Made by a program: the position numbers and the translations under genes
Notes under the pieces: generated by a model
The model's database searches: none
Seen by the model: the letters and a program-made list of their open reading frames with translations, nothing else
What the model was told of the DNA's origin: nothing
Shown: positions 9,790-20,224 of the stretch, piece by piece
Numbering within the stretch: position 1 is the first letter of the stretch
Layout: the number at the start of each line of letters is the position of its first letter
Assembly (NCBI GenBank): GCA_963693315.1
Contig: OY856186.1
Location: 96,390,943 to 96,454,942 of the forward strand
DNA length: 64,000 nucleotides
Source: Diogma glabrata
Lineage: Eukaryota > Arthropoda > Insecta > Diptera > Cylindrotomidae
Direction of reading: 5' to 3'

Positions 9790-11125
9790 TTTTCTGGGAT
9801 GTGAGAGATTGTATTTCAAATAACAATTTGGAGGTTACATATTTCTGAATTATTTTTCCGAAGAGGTTTAAATAGAAATTTTAGGATTCCCTCTGCAGAT
9901 AATAATGAGACATCCTGACGGTTGAGAGCTTCTATTGATTTTGTGGCTATTTGAATGCCACTCAAAATATTTAAATCAACCACATCAATTTTATTATTCC
10001 ATAAATGATTTTAATTGAGATAATTTAAAGGTTTTACAACTGCTACTTTGACTCGCAAAAACCTGTCAATGAAAACCTGTCGACCTTTCAAAAGAATTCC
10101 ATCTAGTCTTGCAGTCCAGGAGTAATTGCAACTCGTTTTTCGTTCCTCTATCAATTGTTTTATTTTATTTTGCAAAATATTATTGCGAACTGGCGAGTTT
10201 ATAATTTAACAATTACTCTAATTTTGGAAATCGTTACTTGTATTTTCATATTTTGATTCAATAGGAAATTGTCATGTGAGATCCTCCGTTTTTCAATTTC
10301 CATTTCCCAATCATTAATTCTATCCAACAACCTTATTTCCAAATATATACAAACTCGTTAAAATTTAGCAGAAGCTAAATTATAATTTTTAATTATATAA
10401 TTAACACTGTTTGCCGTTGGAACTTAATAAATAATTTGATTATCACGCTCAATCCTTTTATTGCCCCAAATAATAAATTGATATATTTATATACTAGCAC
10501 TAAGAATAGAATAAATTACTTCAACTTTAAGAATACTTTTAGTAAAACTAAGGGACTTCAATTTAGACCGTTAACGGATTAAGTGAAAAAGAACTTCCTT
10601 TTGTTAAAATTAATATGAAATAAAATAAAGTTGATTCCTAATTAAAGCGTTTAAGTTTTTTACTCGAAAAATTTCTAAGCAGTATGCATACCAGGACGGT
10701 TAGACGTCCGGAACACTCATCTAAAAGATCATTTGGTTGTAGAATTGAATCGAATTTATGGTGGTTTGTTAAATTTCGAGATTCTCGACAGTATGTCTCG
10801 AGAAATAAAAATCCCCAAAAATGTGGAAAAAATTCTTCGAGATTTAAGAGTTCAAGATAACGAATCTTTCTCGAGCATCTCAATACGTGATTTTTTAAGC
10901 AGAAACTCTACTTGAGACTTCGAAAGCCATTTTATGTGTGCAATATAATTTAACAAGTTCTATGACCTATTAAACAACAATAGTATTTCCGCCTGAAAAA
11001 ATATATTACAATATAATTTTTCGTTCTACAAAAATTTGTGTTGCTTCATATAGACATACCCCGCCCCCCTCCCCCCTTCGGCCAATGGTGTCCCGCTTTC
11101 CCAATGTTGAAATCTGGTCACCTTA
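9790..11125 (-). pseudogene. hAT transposase relic
   Basis: On the minus strand, with changes of frame, conserved hAT pieces appear in order: KIRVIVKL (near 10230), NSPVRNNILQNKIKQLIEER (10140-10205), LLLDCKTRWNSF (10095-10130), and LNRQDVSLLSAEGILKFLF (9860-9930). The TRWNS block lies in the catalytic region of hAT transposases, and the LLSA block matches the later helical segment. Several stops and at least three frame changes make it dead. A hAT-type terminus (TAAGGTGACCAGAT on the minus strand) lies at about 11112-11125 and would be the 5' end of this element; the other terminus was not found. DNA at 10340-11000 shows no recognisable coding. Confidence 0.75.
11026..11125 (-). mobile_element. 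hAT-type terminal segment
   Basis: The minus strand begins TAAGGTGACCAGATTTCAAC and continues with GGGAAAGCGGGACACC and a C-rich tract. This resembles the ends of hAT elements, including the element at 30-2207 (shared GGTGACCAGA). No partner terminus with a target duplication was found. Confidence 0.55.
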
Positions 11126-11382
11126 CCTAAAAATTGTTCTTTTTTTGCCAAAGAACACTTTTTAGCAAATTTTTTTGTTCTGAGAGCTAATCTTTTTGAT
11201 CTAAGATCAATTTTTTTTGCCAAAGAACGCGACATTGATATCGTTTAACATAGCATACGTATGGAGATTTCTGTACACAGCTGAAAAAGTTGTTGTCAGT
11301 TTTAATGCAAGCTTTACTTTATTTCGTATTTTTCGTTAAGTGCACAAATATTAGCCGACTCAATAAATGTTATTCTTTGTAA

Positions 11383-11531
11383 AGCAGGCTACAGACCTTC
11401 AATCAATTTATCAATCAATTCGAAAACGAAAATAAACGAAATAAAATTTAGTGTTTAAATCCCCTAAATTTTATTTCGTTTATTTTCGTTTTCAATTGAT
11501 TGACAAATTGATTGAAGGTCTGTAGCCTGCT
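11383..11531. mobile_element. Foldback MITE with TAA target duplication
   Basis: Two arms of about 70 bp starting AGCAGGCTACAGACCTTCAA are near-perfect inverted copies around a short loop (AGTGTTTAAATCCCC). TAA is present directly outside both ends (11380-11382 and 11532-11534). A 3-bp TAA/TTA duplication suggests mobilisation by a PIF/Harbinger-type transposase. No coding capacity. Confidence 0.85.
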
Positions 11532-11559
11532 TAATTGTCAAAATGTATTATGCCTTTTT

Positions 11560-12390
11560 AGTGGTGAATTTTTTTTAACAAACGTCAAGAGATGAAATGA
11601 AATTAGATCAAGTATCGAAAGTGAAAAAAACAAAAGATTGATTTAAGTATTGAGGTTATAATTAAGTTAAAATAATAATTCTCTATGTCTTTCAACGTTT
11701 CCTTCCGTTTTCATAATTTTTTTTCTAAAACATCAAAAACAAACCATTCCAATAATTTATCTTTAATAATAAAAAAACTTTAATTTATTGATGTAGGTTT
11801 ATAGAATAAAATAATATCGCTTCATAAACAAATTATTCTTCTGATTTCAACATTCCTCGATATAATTTTTTATCGCGTTAAAATTTTGTATAAATCAACG
11901 AAAAAAAAATTAAGATTTCCCGATAGTAAATTTTCATCAGAATATAAAATGACGGAAAATAATTTGAAAATTTGTGATTGATTGTTTATTTAAATTAATA
12001 AATAAATCGAAATAAATTTGTACGAAAATATGTGAACTGGTTGTTTATTTTATATACATATTGACATATTGTGTTCATTTCATATATGAAATTATTTTTA
12101 TGAATTGAACGGTGATTTATATCTGTTATTTTCGTGTATGTTTGTTAGATATATGGAATAATTGATGTATGCATAAATGTAAATAAATCTTTAGTTTTAG
12201 GTTAGGTATGGATTGAATTGAATTAGATTAATTTTGTAGATGCATTATAAATTGAAATACTTTGATCCAATCCAACATTATTCCTTTGTTACGAAGATAA
12301 ATTAAATCAGTTATAATTTTTTTTTTACAGTATTTATAAACTTGGTGAACGTGAAACCTCAGACATCGATATATACCGACTAGCCATTTG
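11560..12390. other. AT-rich non-coding DNA
   Basis: No reading frame, RNA gene or clear repeat recognised. Confidence 0.5.
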
Positions 12391-12394
12391 TTCA

Positions 12395-13130
12395 TGCATA
12401 CCGTATTATGATACGGATGGATCAGGGTGTAATAAGGTAAGTCCTATTAGGATATTTGCCTATCAGAAATCATACCTGATTTCACTACTAGGGCGAGCCA
12501 TATTTGTCCTGATCCGGTCCGAAGTCCGAAAACCTATATCATTTCTAGAAGTAAATGCAGGACCAGGGCCGGCTCAGAATCATATATAATTTAATTTTCC
12601 AATTAAGGTATGTCCTATTTGTCCTGATCTGAGTTCTATTTCATTTGAAAAAATTTCATTTTGTTAAAATTCACTAGAGTATTATCCATTTTAGATAAAC
12701 ATAGTTTGCCAAATTTCACTTATATATTCACTTATATTGTAGTTATCGCTCTTTGCGTTATGACTACAAAAAGGTGGTAAGCATAGAGTAAGAATAATTT
12801 TATAAAAATTTTTTAAATTTTCAAATTTTTTTAATGCTGTAGTGAATTCCCAATTTTAAATGACCGGATCATTGGTCCGGTTCTAGTAGGGGCTGCCTGA
12901 TCCAGTTTGGATAGTTTTACGCGTTACATTACTGATCAGGGCCTGTTCAGAGTGCCTAATGCGGTCCCTGTCAGTGGTAGGGAAAGCCGTATCCGGTTAA
13001 GTTCTGAGTCCATTCATAATGCTAGTAGGGATCATATGAGTTTAGCCTGTGTTTTGTGTTTAATATTTAGTTTTTGGACGAAAATTGATATGGTGCAGTT
13101 GCTTTTAGTTTTGCGCAGTGACGGATAGCT
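12395..13130 (+). repeat. Repeat family built from CTGATCAGG-like words
   Basis: The stretch carries many imperfect copies of GATCAGGGC / CCTGATC / GTCCTGATC words about 15-25 bp apart, with an internal marker ATTCACTAGAGTATTATCC at about 12669. The same words and marker recur at 15005-15390, 17115-17330, 17480-17800 and in part at 33340-33420. The left edge reads ACCGACTAGCCATTTGTTCA, also found in similar form at 33317. Open frames across it are shadows. Superfamily unknown. Confidence 0.6.
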
Positions 13131-13260
13131 AATCAAATGTTCCTAGCAAAGCAACGAAAACAATACAAGTTTTTTTACGCATTTTTTACATAAAATATAA
13201 GTGGGTTGTGCAGTCAGTATTGTCAAAATTATTTCAGAAACCTCTTTTCATTATTTTCAG

Positions 13261-13481
13261 AACTCTCAATCCAAGAGGAATATCTTTTATCAGAGCCCGA
13301 AGATTATATTCAAACTAACGATAACATAAATTTGAATGCGTGCAAACATGTTTCCAATCGAAAAACAGTTGTGTCAACATCACCGTGCCACGGATTGGTG
13401 AATCGAATGCCGATATTGATTCAACAGTTCTACAGGTATAGAACGGTGTGGTTGAGACAACCGCACGTAATGTTTATGTGA
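13261..13481 (+). CDS. Possible terminal exon of an unknown gene
   Basis: A well-formed acceptor, TTATTTTCAG, ends at 13260. The frame then runs about 73 codons, starting within codon GAA so the preceding intron would be phase 1, to TGA at 13479-13481, followed within 10 bp by an AATAAA polyadenylation signal. Codon use and amino-acid mix (EEYLLSEPEDY, then HGLVNRMPILIQQFYRYR) are less AT-biased than the surroundings, which is unusual here. No domain is recognised and no upstream exon was found. It may be the 3' end of a host gene with repeat-filled introns, or chance. Confidence 0.3.
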
Positions 13482-13699
13482 ATATTAAATAAAGTTCAAT
13501 TATTTTCAAATATTTCTATTTTAAAATTAAAAACTCATGATATAAGAAAAAAGTCAATTTCTTTCATAGAAATACTTAATAACTTTATTTAAATACTTTA
13601 TTATCAACATTGTCTTAATTCGCAGAAATTCTTAAAGAATTAGTGAAAACCCGCCCAGAATTATAGAATATTAAAAATTCGAATAACAAAAATCAAACA

Positions 13700-14035
13700 T
13701 TACGACCGCTGTAGCAGGAAATATGTTCCATACAGGAACGTAGACTGTCAACAAGTGTCCCTCTCCTGTACATATTAATTCATCAATTCACTCAATTTTA
13801 TGGTGAGTTTTACTTGGTCTTAATTTTAATCGATTAGTTTTATATGAGTGATCAGCCCATAGTTTTTATCCAATTTATCAACTATATTAGTTGACTATCG
13901 GTTAATTGGAGAGTCGGTGTGTTAATGGTTGTTTATGTTTTGCTTAAAAACACTTTGACCTAGATGGTAGTCGAACCCGGTCCTCCAAGTTCGAAGTCTA
14001 GCGTGCTACCACTATAGGCCACTCAATACACTTAG
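13700..14035 (-). mobile_element. tRNA-derived SINE, copy 1
   Basis: Read on the minus strand, the 5' part (about 14035-13965) resembles a tRNA with an A-box-like TGGTAGCACGCTAGA and a B box GGGTTCGACTACC, the internal RNA polymerase III promoter. The body continues with CGATAGTCAACTAATATAG and ATGGGCTGATCACTCATAT and ends near GTCTACGTTCCTGTATGG. The same body is found at 28690-28985 (plus) and 32515-32715 (minus). SINEs are copied by non-LTR reverse transcriptases, several of which are present in this window. Confidence 0.82.
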
Positions 14036-14039
14036 CCGA

Positions 14040-15000
14040 ATTAAGTAAGTATAATTGGAATAAATTTTATTTATGTTGATACATACTGTATAATTTTTAT
14101 GTATAACTACAACTGGTTCAATCTTATAGACAATGGAAATTACTAAAAAAATTGCTAAGCCGTCCGGAAAATATGGAATTACAAGAGAAGTGTCAGTGTT
14201 AAAAGTTAATATAGTCAGCCTCGTAGATCAGCCGCTTCTTTAGGCCTTAAATGCCATTACGGTTTACAAATTTAATGGCCTTTGTAGATGACTTGTCGAA
14301 ACGGCAAACGTAATGGTACAATTTATATAATATTTAATTTGTAATTCCTATATTTATTTGTTAGGACAAATAAATTATTTAACATTGAAGATGACTACAG
14401 CCCGTAGTCGAAATTCATTACAATATAAAAGAATACGAACAGACTATGATAATAATATTGATTAAATTGAGTTTGATATACTGCACACTTACTTTCTTTA
14501 ATACTAACACTAATAAATTCATTATATTTTATTCTTTATTTTTATCAGAAAATTATAATTTGAATCTGAAAAAAAGACTGGTAAATGTCACGGAAAGCCG
14601 AACCAATATGGAAATTTATAACCCAAGTCTTCAACTGAATTGTTCGAAGGCTGGGCGGAAACAAGGGTTGGGGGGGAGATCCGAGATCCCGGGTCGATCC
14701 CCCCTAACCGATTATTTTTCACTATTTTTTTTTATTTAAAGGCATTGTTTAGTGTTAACCATAATAAATTATAGATTAACGTCTCTGAATATCCAAAGAT
14801 ACGATGCTAACTAGGGAACTGAGGTTTGTGAGTATTTATCAATTTTCTTTGAGGATTTTTTGAACGCTTATTTTAAAGTTTTGAGGAATAAAATTAAAAG
14901 GAAATACCCACGCCAGTAAGGCATTCCAAAGATGCAAGACTTTGTTAAAAAATCACTTTAAAAACCCACAGTTTTACATCTTGTCACTCAAACCCTAAAA
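14040..15000. other. Non-coding DNA with one G/C-rich hairpin
   Basis: Mostly AT-rich. At about 14664-14712 a G-run (GGGTTGGGGGGGAGATCC) can pair with TCCCCCCTAACC just downstream; a B-box-like CCCGGGTCGATCCCC lies in it. This may be another SINE or MITE fragment. The open frame over 14446-14739 has no recognisable domain. Confidence 0.4.
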
Positions 15001-15004
15001 AGTT

Positions 15005-15355
15005 TGACTGCTATGCCTGACTGCCTGAATATAGTCCGGGCGTGATCAGTGCCTGATCAGCAAAAAAAAGCCCTGCTAGGACAATCTGATGTGGGCCTGT
15101 TCCAGGCCTGATTTGGAATACCCTTTTTGGGTTAACCTTATTTGAATATATATGGCCCTGATTTGGTTTTTCGTATTTTATCCCTAGCTGCAATCTGATC
15201 ATGGCCTTATACAAATGTCTTACTAGGGTTTTCCCTATTTAATTGTATCAGGTCCTTATCAGAAAAATAATATATGATTTCCCTATTAGGGTCTGCCTTA
15301 TTTAACCTGATCTAAGCCCTATTACATTTGATAAAATTACATTTGTTTTCAAATT
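15005..15355 (+). repeat. CTGATCAGG-word repeat, left part
   Basis: Dense imperfect GATCAGTGCCTGATCAG, GGCCTGATTTGG and CTATTAGGG words. The order CAATCTGATGTG, GGGTTAACCTTA, CCCTGATTTGG, TTTTCCCTATTTAATTGTA is repeated at 17485-17670, so these are two copies of one unit, interrupted by the foldback that follows. Confidence 0.65.
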
Positions 15356-16955
15356 CACTAGAGTAATATCCATTTTAGAAATATATGAGCAATTTCACGA
15401 AGATTCAACAACGTTTTGACTTGACCCTTTTAATTTTGATTATTTTTTGTTTATAAATAGTCTTTGATAAATAAAAAATACAAGTTCTCTTAAAATTTTT
15501 TTTTTCGACCAGGGGTCTTCACAGGGTGCCCCTCAATTTTTGTTATTTTGTGATGTGAGTGCATTTTGACGAGCGATTGTAGAAAAACTACTGAATCGAT
15601 TTTCATAAATGATATGTCGTTGAATAGGTATTAGAACAAAGTTTTTAAAAATGTACACTGTTAATTTTTTGAAATAATTTTTAACGGTGTAACATAAGAA
15701 AAAAATGGTGTAATTGAAAAAAAGATGGCATAGCCTTTTTTTTTTTTTAACTAAATTGAAGCTTATTTTATATCTAACAACTTGTGAAAGTTTGGGACTA
15801 GTGTCATTTTTTGTTTTAGAGGTAAAATTCGTTGTGCATATGACTGTCGGGAATCAATTTTTTTTGTTCTGAAGGAAAATTATAAAAATGGCGATTTTCA
15901 GATTCAGATTTTTTTTTTATGTTAAATATCAAATATTTTATTATTAAATGAACTTTTTAGAAAGCAATTTCAGTCAAGTTCAGCAAAATTTTGCGACATT
16001 TTGACTCGACCCTTTTTAATTTGGTTTATTTTGGTCTATATTTAAAAAAATTCTACTTAAAGCCGTATTTTTCATTTATCAAAGGCTATCTATAAACTAA
16101 AAATAAACCAAATTAAAAAGGGTCGAGTCAAAATGTCGCAAAATTTTGCTGAACTCGACTGAAATTGCTTTTTAAAAAGTTCATTTAATAATAAAATATT
16201 TGATATTTAACATAAAAAAAAAATCTGAATCTAAAAATCGCCATTTTTATAATTTTCCTTCAGAACAAAAAAAATTGATTCCCGACAGTCGTTGAATAGG
16301 TATTAGAACAAAGTAATATCCATTTTAGAAATATATGAGCAATTTCACGAAGATTCAACAACGTTTTGACTTGACCCTTTTAATTTTGATTATTTTTTGT
16401 TTATAAATAGTCTTTGATAAATAAAAAATACAAGTTCTCTTAAAATTTTTTTTTATGAAATTTTTTTTTTAAAATTTTTTTTTTATATGCACAACGAATT
16501 TTATCTCTAAAACAAAAAATGACGCTAGTCCCAAACTTTCACAAGTTGTTAGATATAAAATAAGCTTCAATTTAGTTACAAAAAAAAAAAAAAAAAAAAA
16601 GGCTATGCCATCTTTTTTTCAATTACACCATTTTTTTCTTATGTTACACCGTTAAAAATTATTTCAAAAAATTAACAGTGTACATTTTTAAAAACTTTGT
16701 TCTAATACCTATTCAACAGCATATCATTTATGAAAATCGATTCAGTAGTTTTTCTACAATCGCTCGTCAAAATGCACTCACATCACAAAATAACAAAAAT
16801 TGAGGGGCACCTTGTGAAGACCCCTGGTCGAAAAAAAAATTCTAAGAGAACTTGTATTTTTTATTTATCAAAGACTATCTATAAACAAAAAATAATCAAA
16901 ATTAAAAGGGTCAAGTCAAAACGTTGTTGAATCTTCGTGAAATTGCTCATATAAT
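15356..16955. repeat. 1.6-kb imperfect palindrome (foldback element)
   Basis: The left arm (about 15356-16060) and right arm (about 16070-16955) are inverted copies: GAGCAATTTCACGAAGATTC on the left returns as its complement near 16930, GGGGTCTTCACAGGGTGCC returns near 16810, and the two TCGACCC...AATTTGG blocks face each other around 16060. The right arm contains an extra segment (about 16300-16460) repeating the outer left arm in direct orientation, so it has been rearranged. A single-arm relative lies at 62130-62930. Frames inside it are not genes. Confidence 0.85.
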
Positions 16956-17114
16956 AAAACAGTTTCGTTTTTGGTTTATTTATCGTTTCTCGCCTGAAAG
17001 ACTATAACAATAGTCATTTAGGTGGTATTTGTTTTTTTTTTTTCCATTATAACTTTTTTATTTTATTTTATTTATGTTTAATTTAATTAATATATTTGAT
17101 ATATAAATATTTAT

Positions 17115-17800
17115 CGTACGGCTATCCTGATCGGGTCTGATTCCGTTATTCCAATCAAGGCCTGATTCGGCTAGTCCATTTAGGACTTAATCTGGTTAAC
17201 TCAATCAGGACCTGATAGGGAAAAGCGTTACACTCTTGATCAGGAACCAATCAGGCTGCTCTACCAATGCCTGATCCGAACTTGGGCAAACCTGATCAGG
17301 ACCCTATTTGAGCCCAGACAAATTTCTGCTCGTTTTGAATTTTCATTTATCTTTTTACTAGTTGTATATCATCCAATAATGTGGCAGTGCTGTTGTAATA
17401 AAAACTTGTGTTAAAATCATCAAGGCTGTTCATCCAAATGTTCCTTAACGTTTTCATTATTATTCAAGAAACGTATGTATATAGATATCCCTATCAGTGC
17501 AATCTGATGTGAACCTGTTTTCATACTGATTTAGAATGTCCTTTTAGGGTTAACCTTAAATTTTAATATATCCAGCCCTGATTTGGTTTTTTGTATTTTA
17601 CACCTAGTAGGGTCATCTGATCAGGTCCTGATACAACACACCTTACTAGAATTTTCCCTATTTAATTGTAAATGGTGAACTTGATCAGCGCCTGATCCGA
17701 CTATCGCAATCAGGGTTTGATTGGGCAAGCAAAGGCGTTACAGTCATGATCAGGGCCCAATCGACCTAAGACAAACCTGATCAGGGCAATATTTGAGCCC
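17115..17800 (+). repeat. CTGATCAGG-word repeat, right part
   Basis: Two clusters (17115-17330 and 17480-17800) of CTGATCAGG, GGGCCTGAT and CAATCAGG words, separated by ordinary AT-rich DNA. The second cluster repeats the 15065-15260 order of words with many substitutions. Confidence 0.6.
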
Positions 17801-18720
17801 TAAAAAATTTCTGCTTGGACGATTTGGATTTGCTGTTGCCAGGTTCCACTATTCCATTTTGCAAACAATAAGGGTCAAATTTGTTTTACTTCCATTTCTT
17901 CTTTTAATAGTGAGTTTGCCCAGGCAATACCTCTTGAATAAACTCTATCTTATTTCTGAATTAAATTAATCATTAAGGCGTATCAAAATTTGTAAACTCC
18001 TTAGCAACAACTAAAGATTTACAACCGTTGTTTAAAAGACAAACATTTTATTTGCAAATAAACCAATCAGAAACTTTAAATTATTTCAACGAAAAACATA
18101 AATAAAATGCTATAACCACTTCTTGGAAAAAAGTTGAACATTTTCTTTAATCATTTTAATCCAAAAAAGAAACAACATTCTTACAATTTATCCTTCCTTG
18201 AAATATTTCAATTTATGGCAGCTTAATTCATAGAATTTTCTAATAATTAAATATGTATGATGATGAAACAAATTGACCTAAATTCTTTTACATAATTTCC
18301 ACCATAATCTGTCACGATATTCCCAAATTATACATACATTTCTGCTGATAATCATTTTATAGTTAAATTAAAGCTGAAAAATAGCTATTCATTCATTCAT
18401 TGTTAATGTATTCTCAGTAATTTTTATATCAAAAGAAAACAATTAATTTAATTACATGCATTTTTCTTATTAAAAGCAAAGAATACAAATAAGCTGTATG
18501 ATTTCATATCTACCAACACGTTAACGGCCAAAATGAATTTAAAACGTATTTAGGAATTTAAGTATTGAAGAATTTAAATGTCCTTGAATCTCGTTTAAGG
18601 CAACGAATCCTTACATCAGCATTGGTTACTTATATGATGAATGACATCACTCAACAAAGAATAAAATAGTTTAATATAATTAACACTGTTTGCCGTTGGC
18701 ACTTGGCGTAAGTTTTCAAA
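17801..18720. other. AT-rich non-coding DNA
   Basis: No gene seen. The 19-mer ATTAACACTGTTTGCCGTTG occurs near 18679 and also near 10399, so a short dispersed repeat covers both places. Confidence 0.45.
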
Positions 18721-19035
18721 TAACATAATGTCATTCTTTTGTTACTTTACGCAAATAACTTATTTAATAAGTTTAATAAAAAATTAAATAAAACAAAGTT
18801 TTTTATAATTTTATTGTTACTCTATATATATTTCAGCTTGTTAGGCCATCTTCTGGAGTAATCCAGAAGATGGCCTAACAAGCTGATTAAGATTACTCCA
18901 GAAGATGGCCTAACAAGCTGAAATATATATATAGAGTAACAGTAAAATTATAAAAAGCTTTGTTTTATTTAATTTTTTATTAAACTTATTAAATAAGATA
19001 TTTGCGTAAAGTAACAAGAGATTGACATTATGTTA
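18721..19035. mobile_element. 315-bp foldback element
   Basis: TAACATAATGTCATTCTTTTG at the left end is mirrored by its complement at 19015-19035, and the arms match almost throughout (TTACTTTACGCAAATA, AATTAAATAAAACAAAG, ATAATTTTATTGTTACTC). The centre holds three copies of a block containing AGATGGCCTAACAAGCTG in alternating orientation. It has the structure of a foldback MITE; no target duplication is certain. Confidence 0.85.
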
Positions 19036-20224
19036 AAATAGTTTAAGTAATCAAAAACAGAAAAATTAATTTTCCATACATTTCTTTTTCTACAATTTTT
19101 TTCTTCACCACATTTGAACATTGTGGAATCTGTGAAAGAACTCCCACACATTCCCTTGATCGAAATTGAATAAAGTTTTAGATGATGATTGCTGTCAGAG
19201 CACCTTTTTATTTGAAACTTTAATAACATCAGCTTCATCAATACTATTTTAATAAAAAAAAGTGTTGAAATAAAAAGTGTTGTACAATCAGCATTACAAT
19301 ATCTGTCACAACACTTGAATATTTTTTAAAACCTAGATCCAACACCACACATGTGATTTGAGTTTGGGGATTTGTACGTTTTCTTAAACCTTGGTTAATT
19401 AGAGTCCACCAGAGCATCTTTTTAACAACAAATATAAGTTGAAGATACAAAATCCGTAATTGTGTTAATAATGTTGTACAGATTCATTGAACCAAACGAT
19501 AATGAAATAAACTAAAAACAAAAGAAAATAAAAGTTTGAGATGTAGTTATAAATGTCGACATTAGAATCAAACAACTACAATAATAAAAGAAAATGTTAC
19601 AATGTTTTTCTGGCATTTCTTCTCTTTGATTGTTTGGTTGGTATACATTATGTATTGTTTCGTTTAAAGATAAGGAAAATTAAATAAAAATATGTTAAAG
19701 GTCAAATGTCAATATCAATACAACTTGATGTGTTATTTGGTGGTTGAATAATTTATTTAGAAACCAGTAGGCACACATCAATTTTGTTTGTTAGAATAGA
19801 ATTACATAGAAATGGAAAACAGGTGGGTTTTTGTAAAACGATTTCTAAGAAAAATATTTTGATCAGTTGAAGTAGTTTTAATAGGATTTTGGAAAATATT
19901 CTTAATATATATAAAGAATGGATAAATATGTATGATTAATCGAAAACTATGTCAACCCTTTGTTTTTGTAACACATGCACAAATTATATTCGATTTTGTT
20001 CTATAGAATAAAATAACTTAAAAATATATGTGTTACACAGAGACCTAATATTTATTTGTTTCACTAGGACAAAAAATGATAGATTTTGGGACCAGCAAAA
20101 ATGTTGCGGTGCAAAGCGATAGCGGAGTAAAATACAAAAATCAAAGTAGAATATAAAAAATCCCAATTTTGGGAGTTCCAAAATCCATTTTTAGTCCGAG
20201 TAAAACATTAGATTTTTTTCTCCA
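19036..20224. other. AT-rich non-coding DNA
   Basis: No convincing frame, RNA gene or repeat. A stretch near 19285-19345 (ATTACAATATCTGTCACAAC) weakly recalls the non-LTR tails at 22779 and 43800. Confidence 0.4.

Noticed and set aside
10638..10915. Overlapping 81- and 60-codon frames on opposite strands
   Set aside because: Neither shows a domain; they lie in the decayed hAT region and may be remnants at most.
12907..13128. 73-codon frame as a gene
   Set aside because: Its first part is made of the CTGATCAGG words and no homologous domain is seen.
13965..14030. Functional tRNA gene
   Set aside because: The pol III boxes are present but the flanks do not form a full cloverleaf and the sequence continues as a repeated SINE body found elsewhere.
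14664..14712. Pol III gene or terminator at the G-rich hairpin
   Set aside because: Only a B-box-like word and a hairpin are visible; no A box at proper distance.
16730..16930. 66-codon basic frame
   Set aside because: Lies wholly in the right arm of a foldback and exists only because of the repeat.
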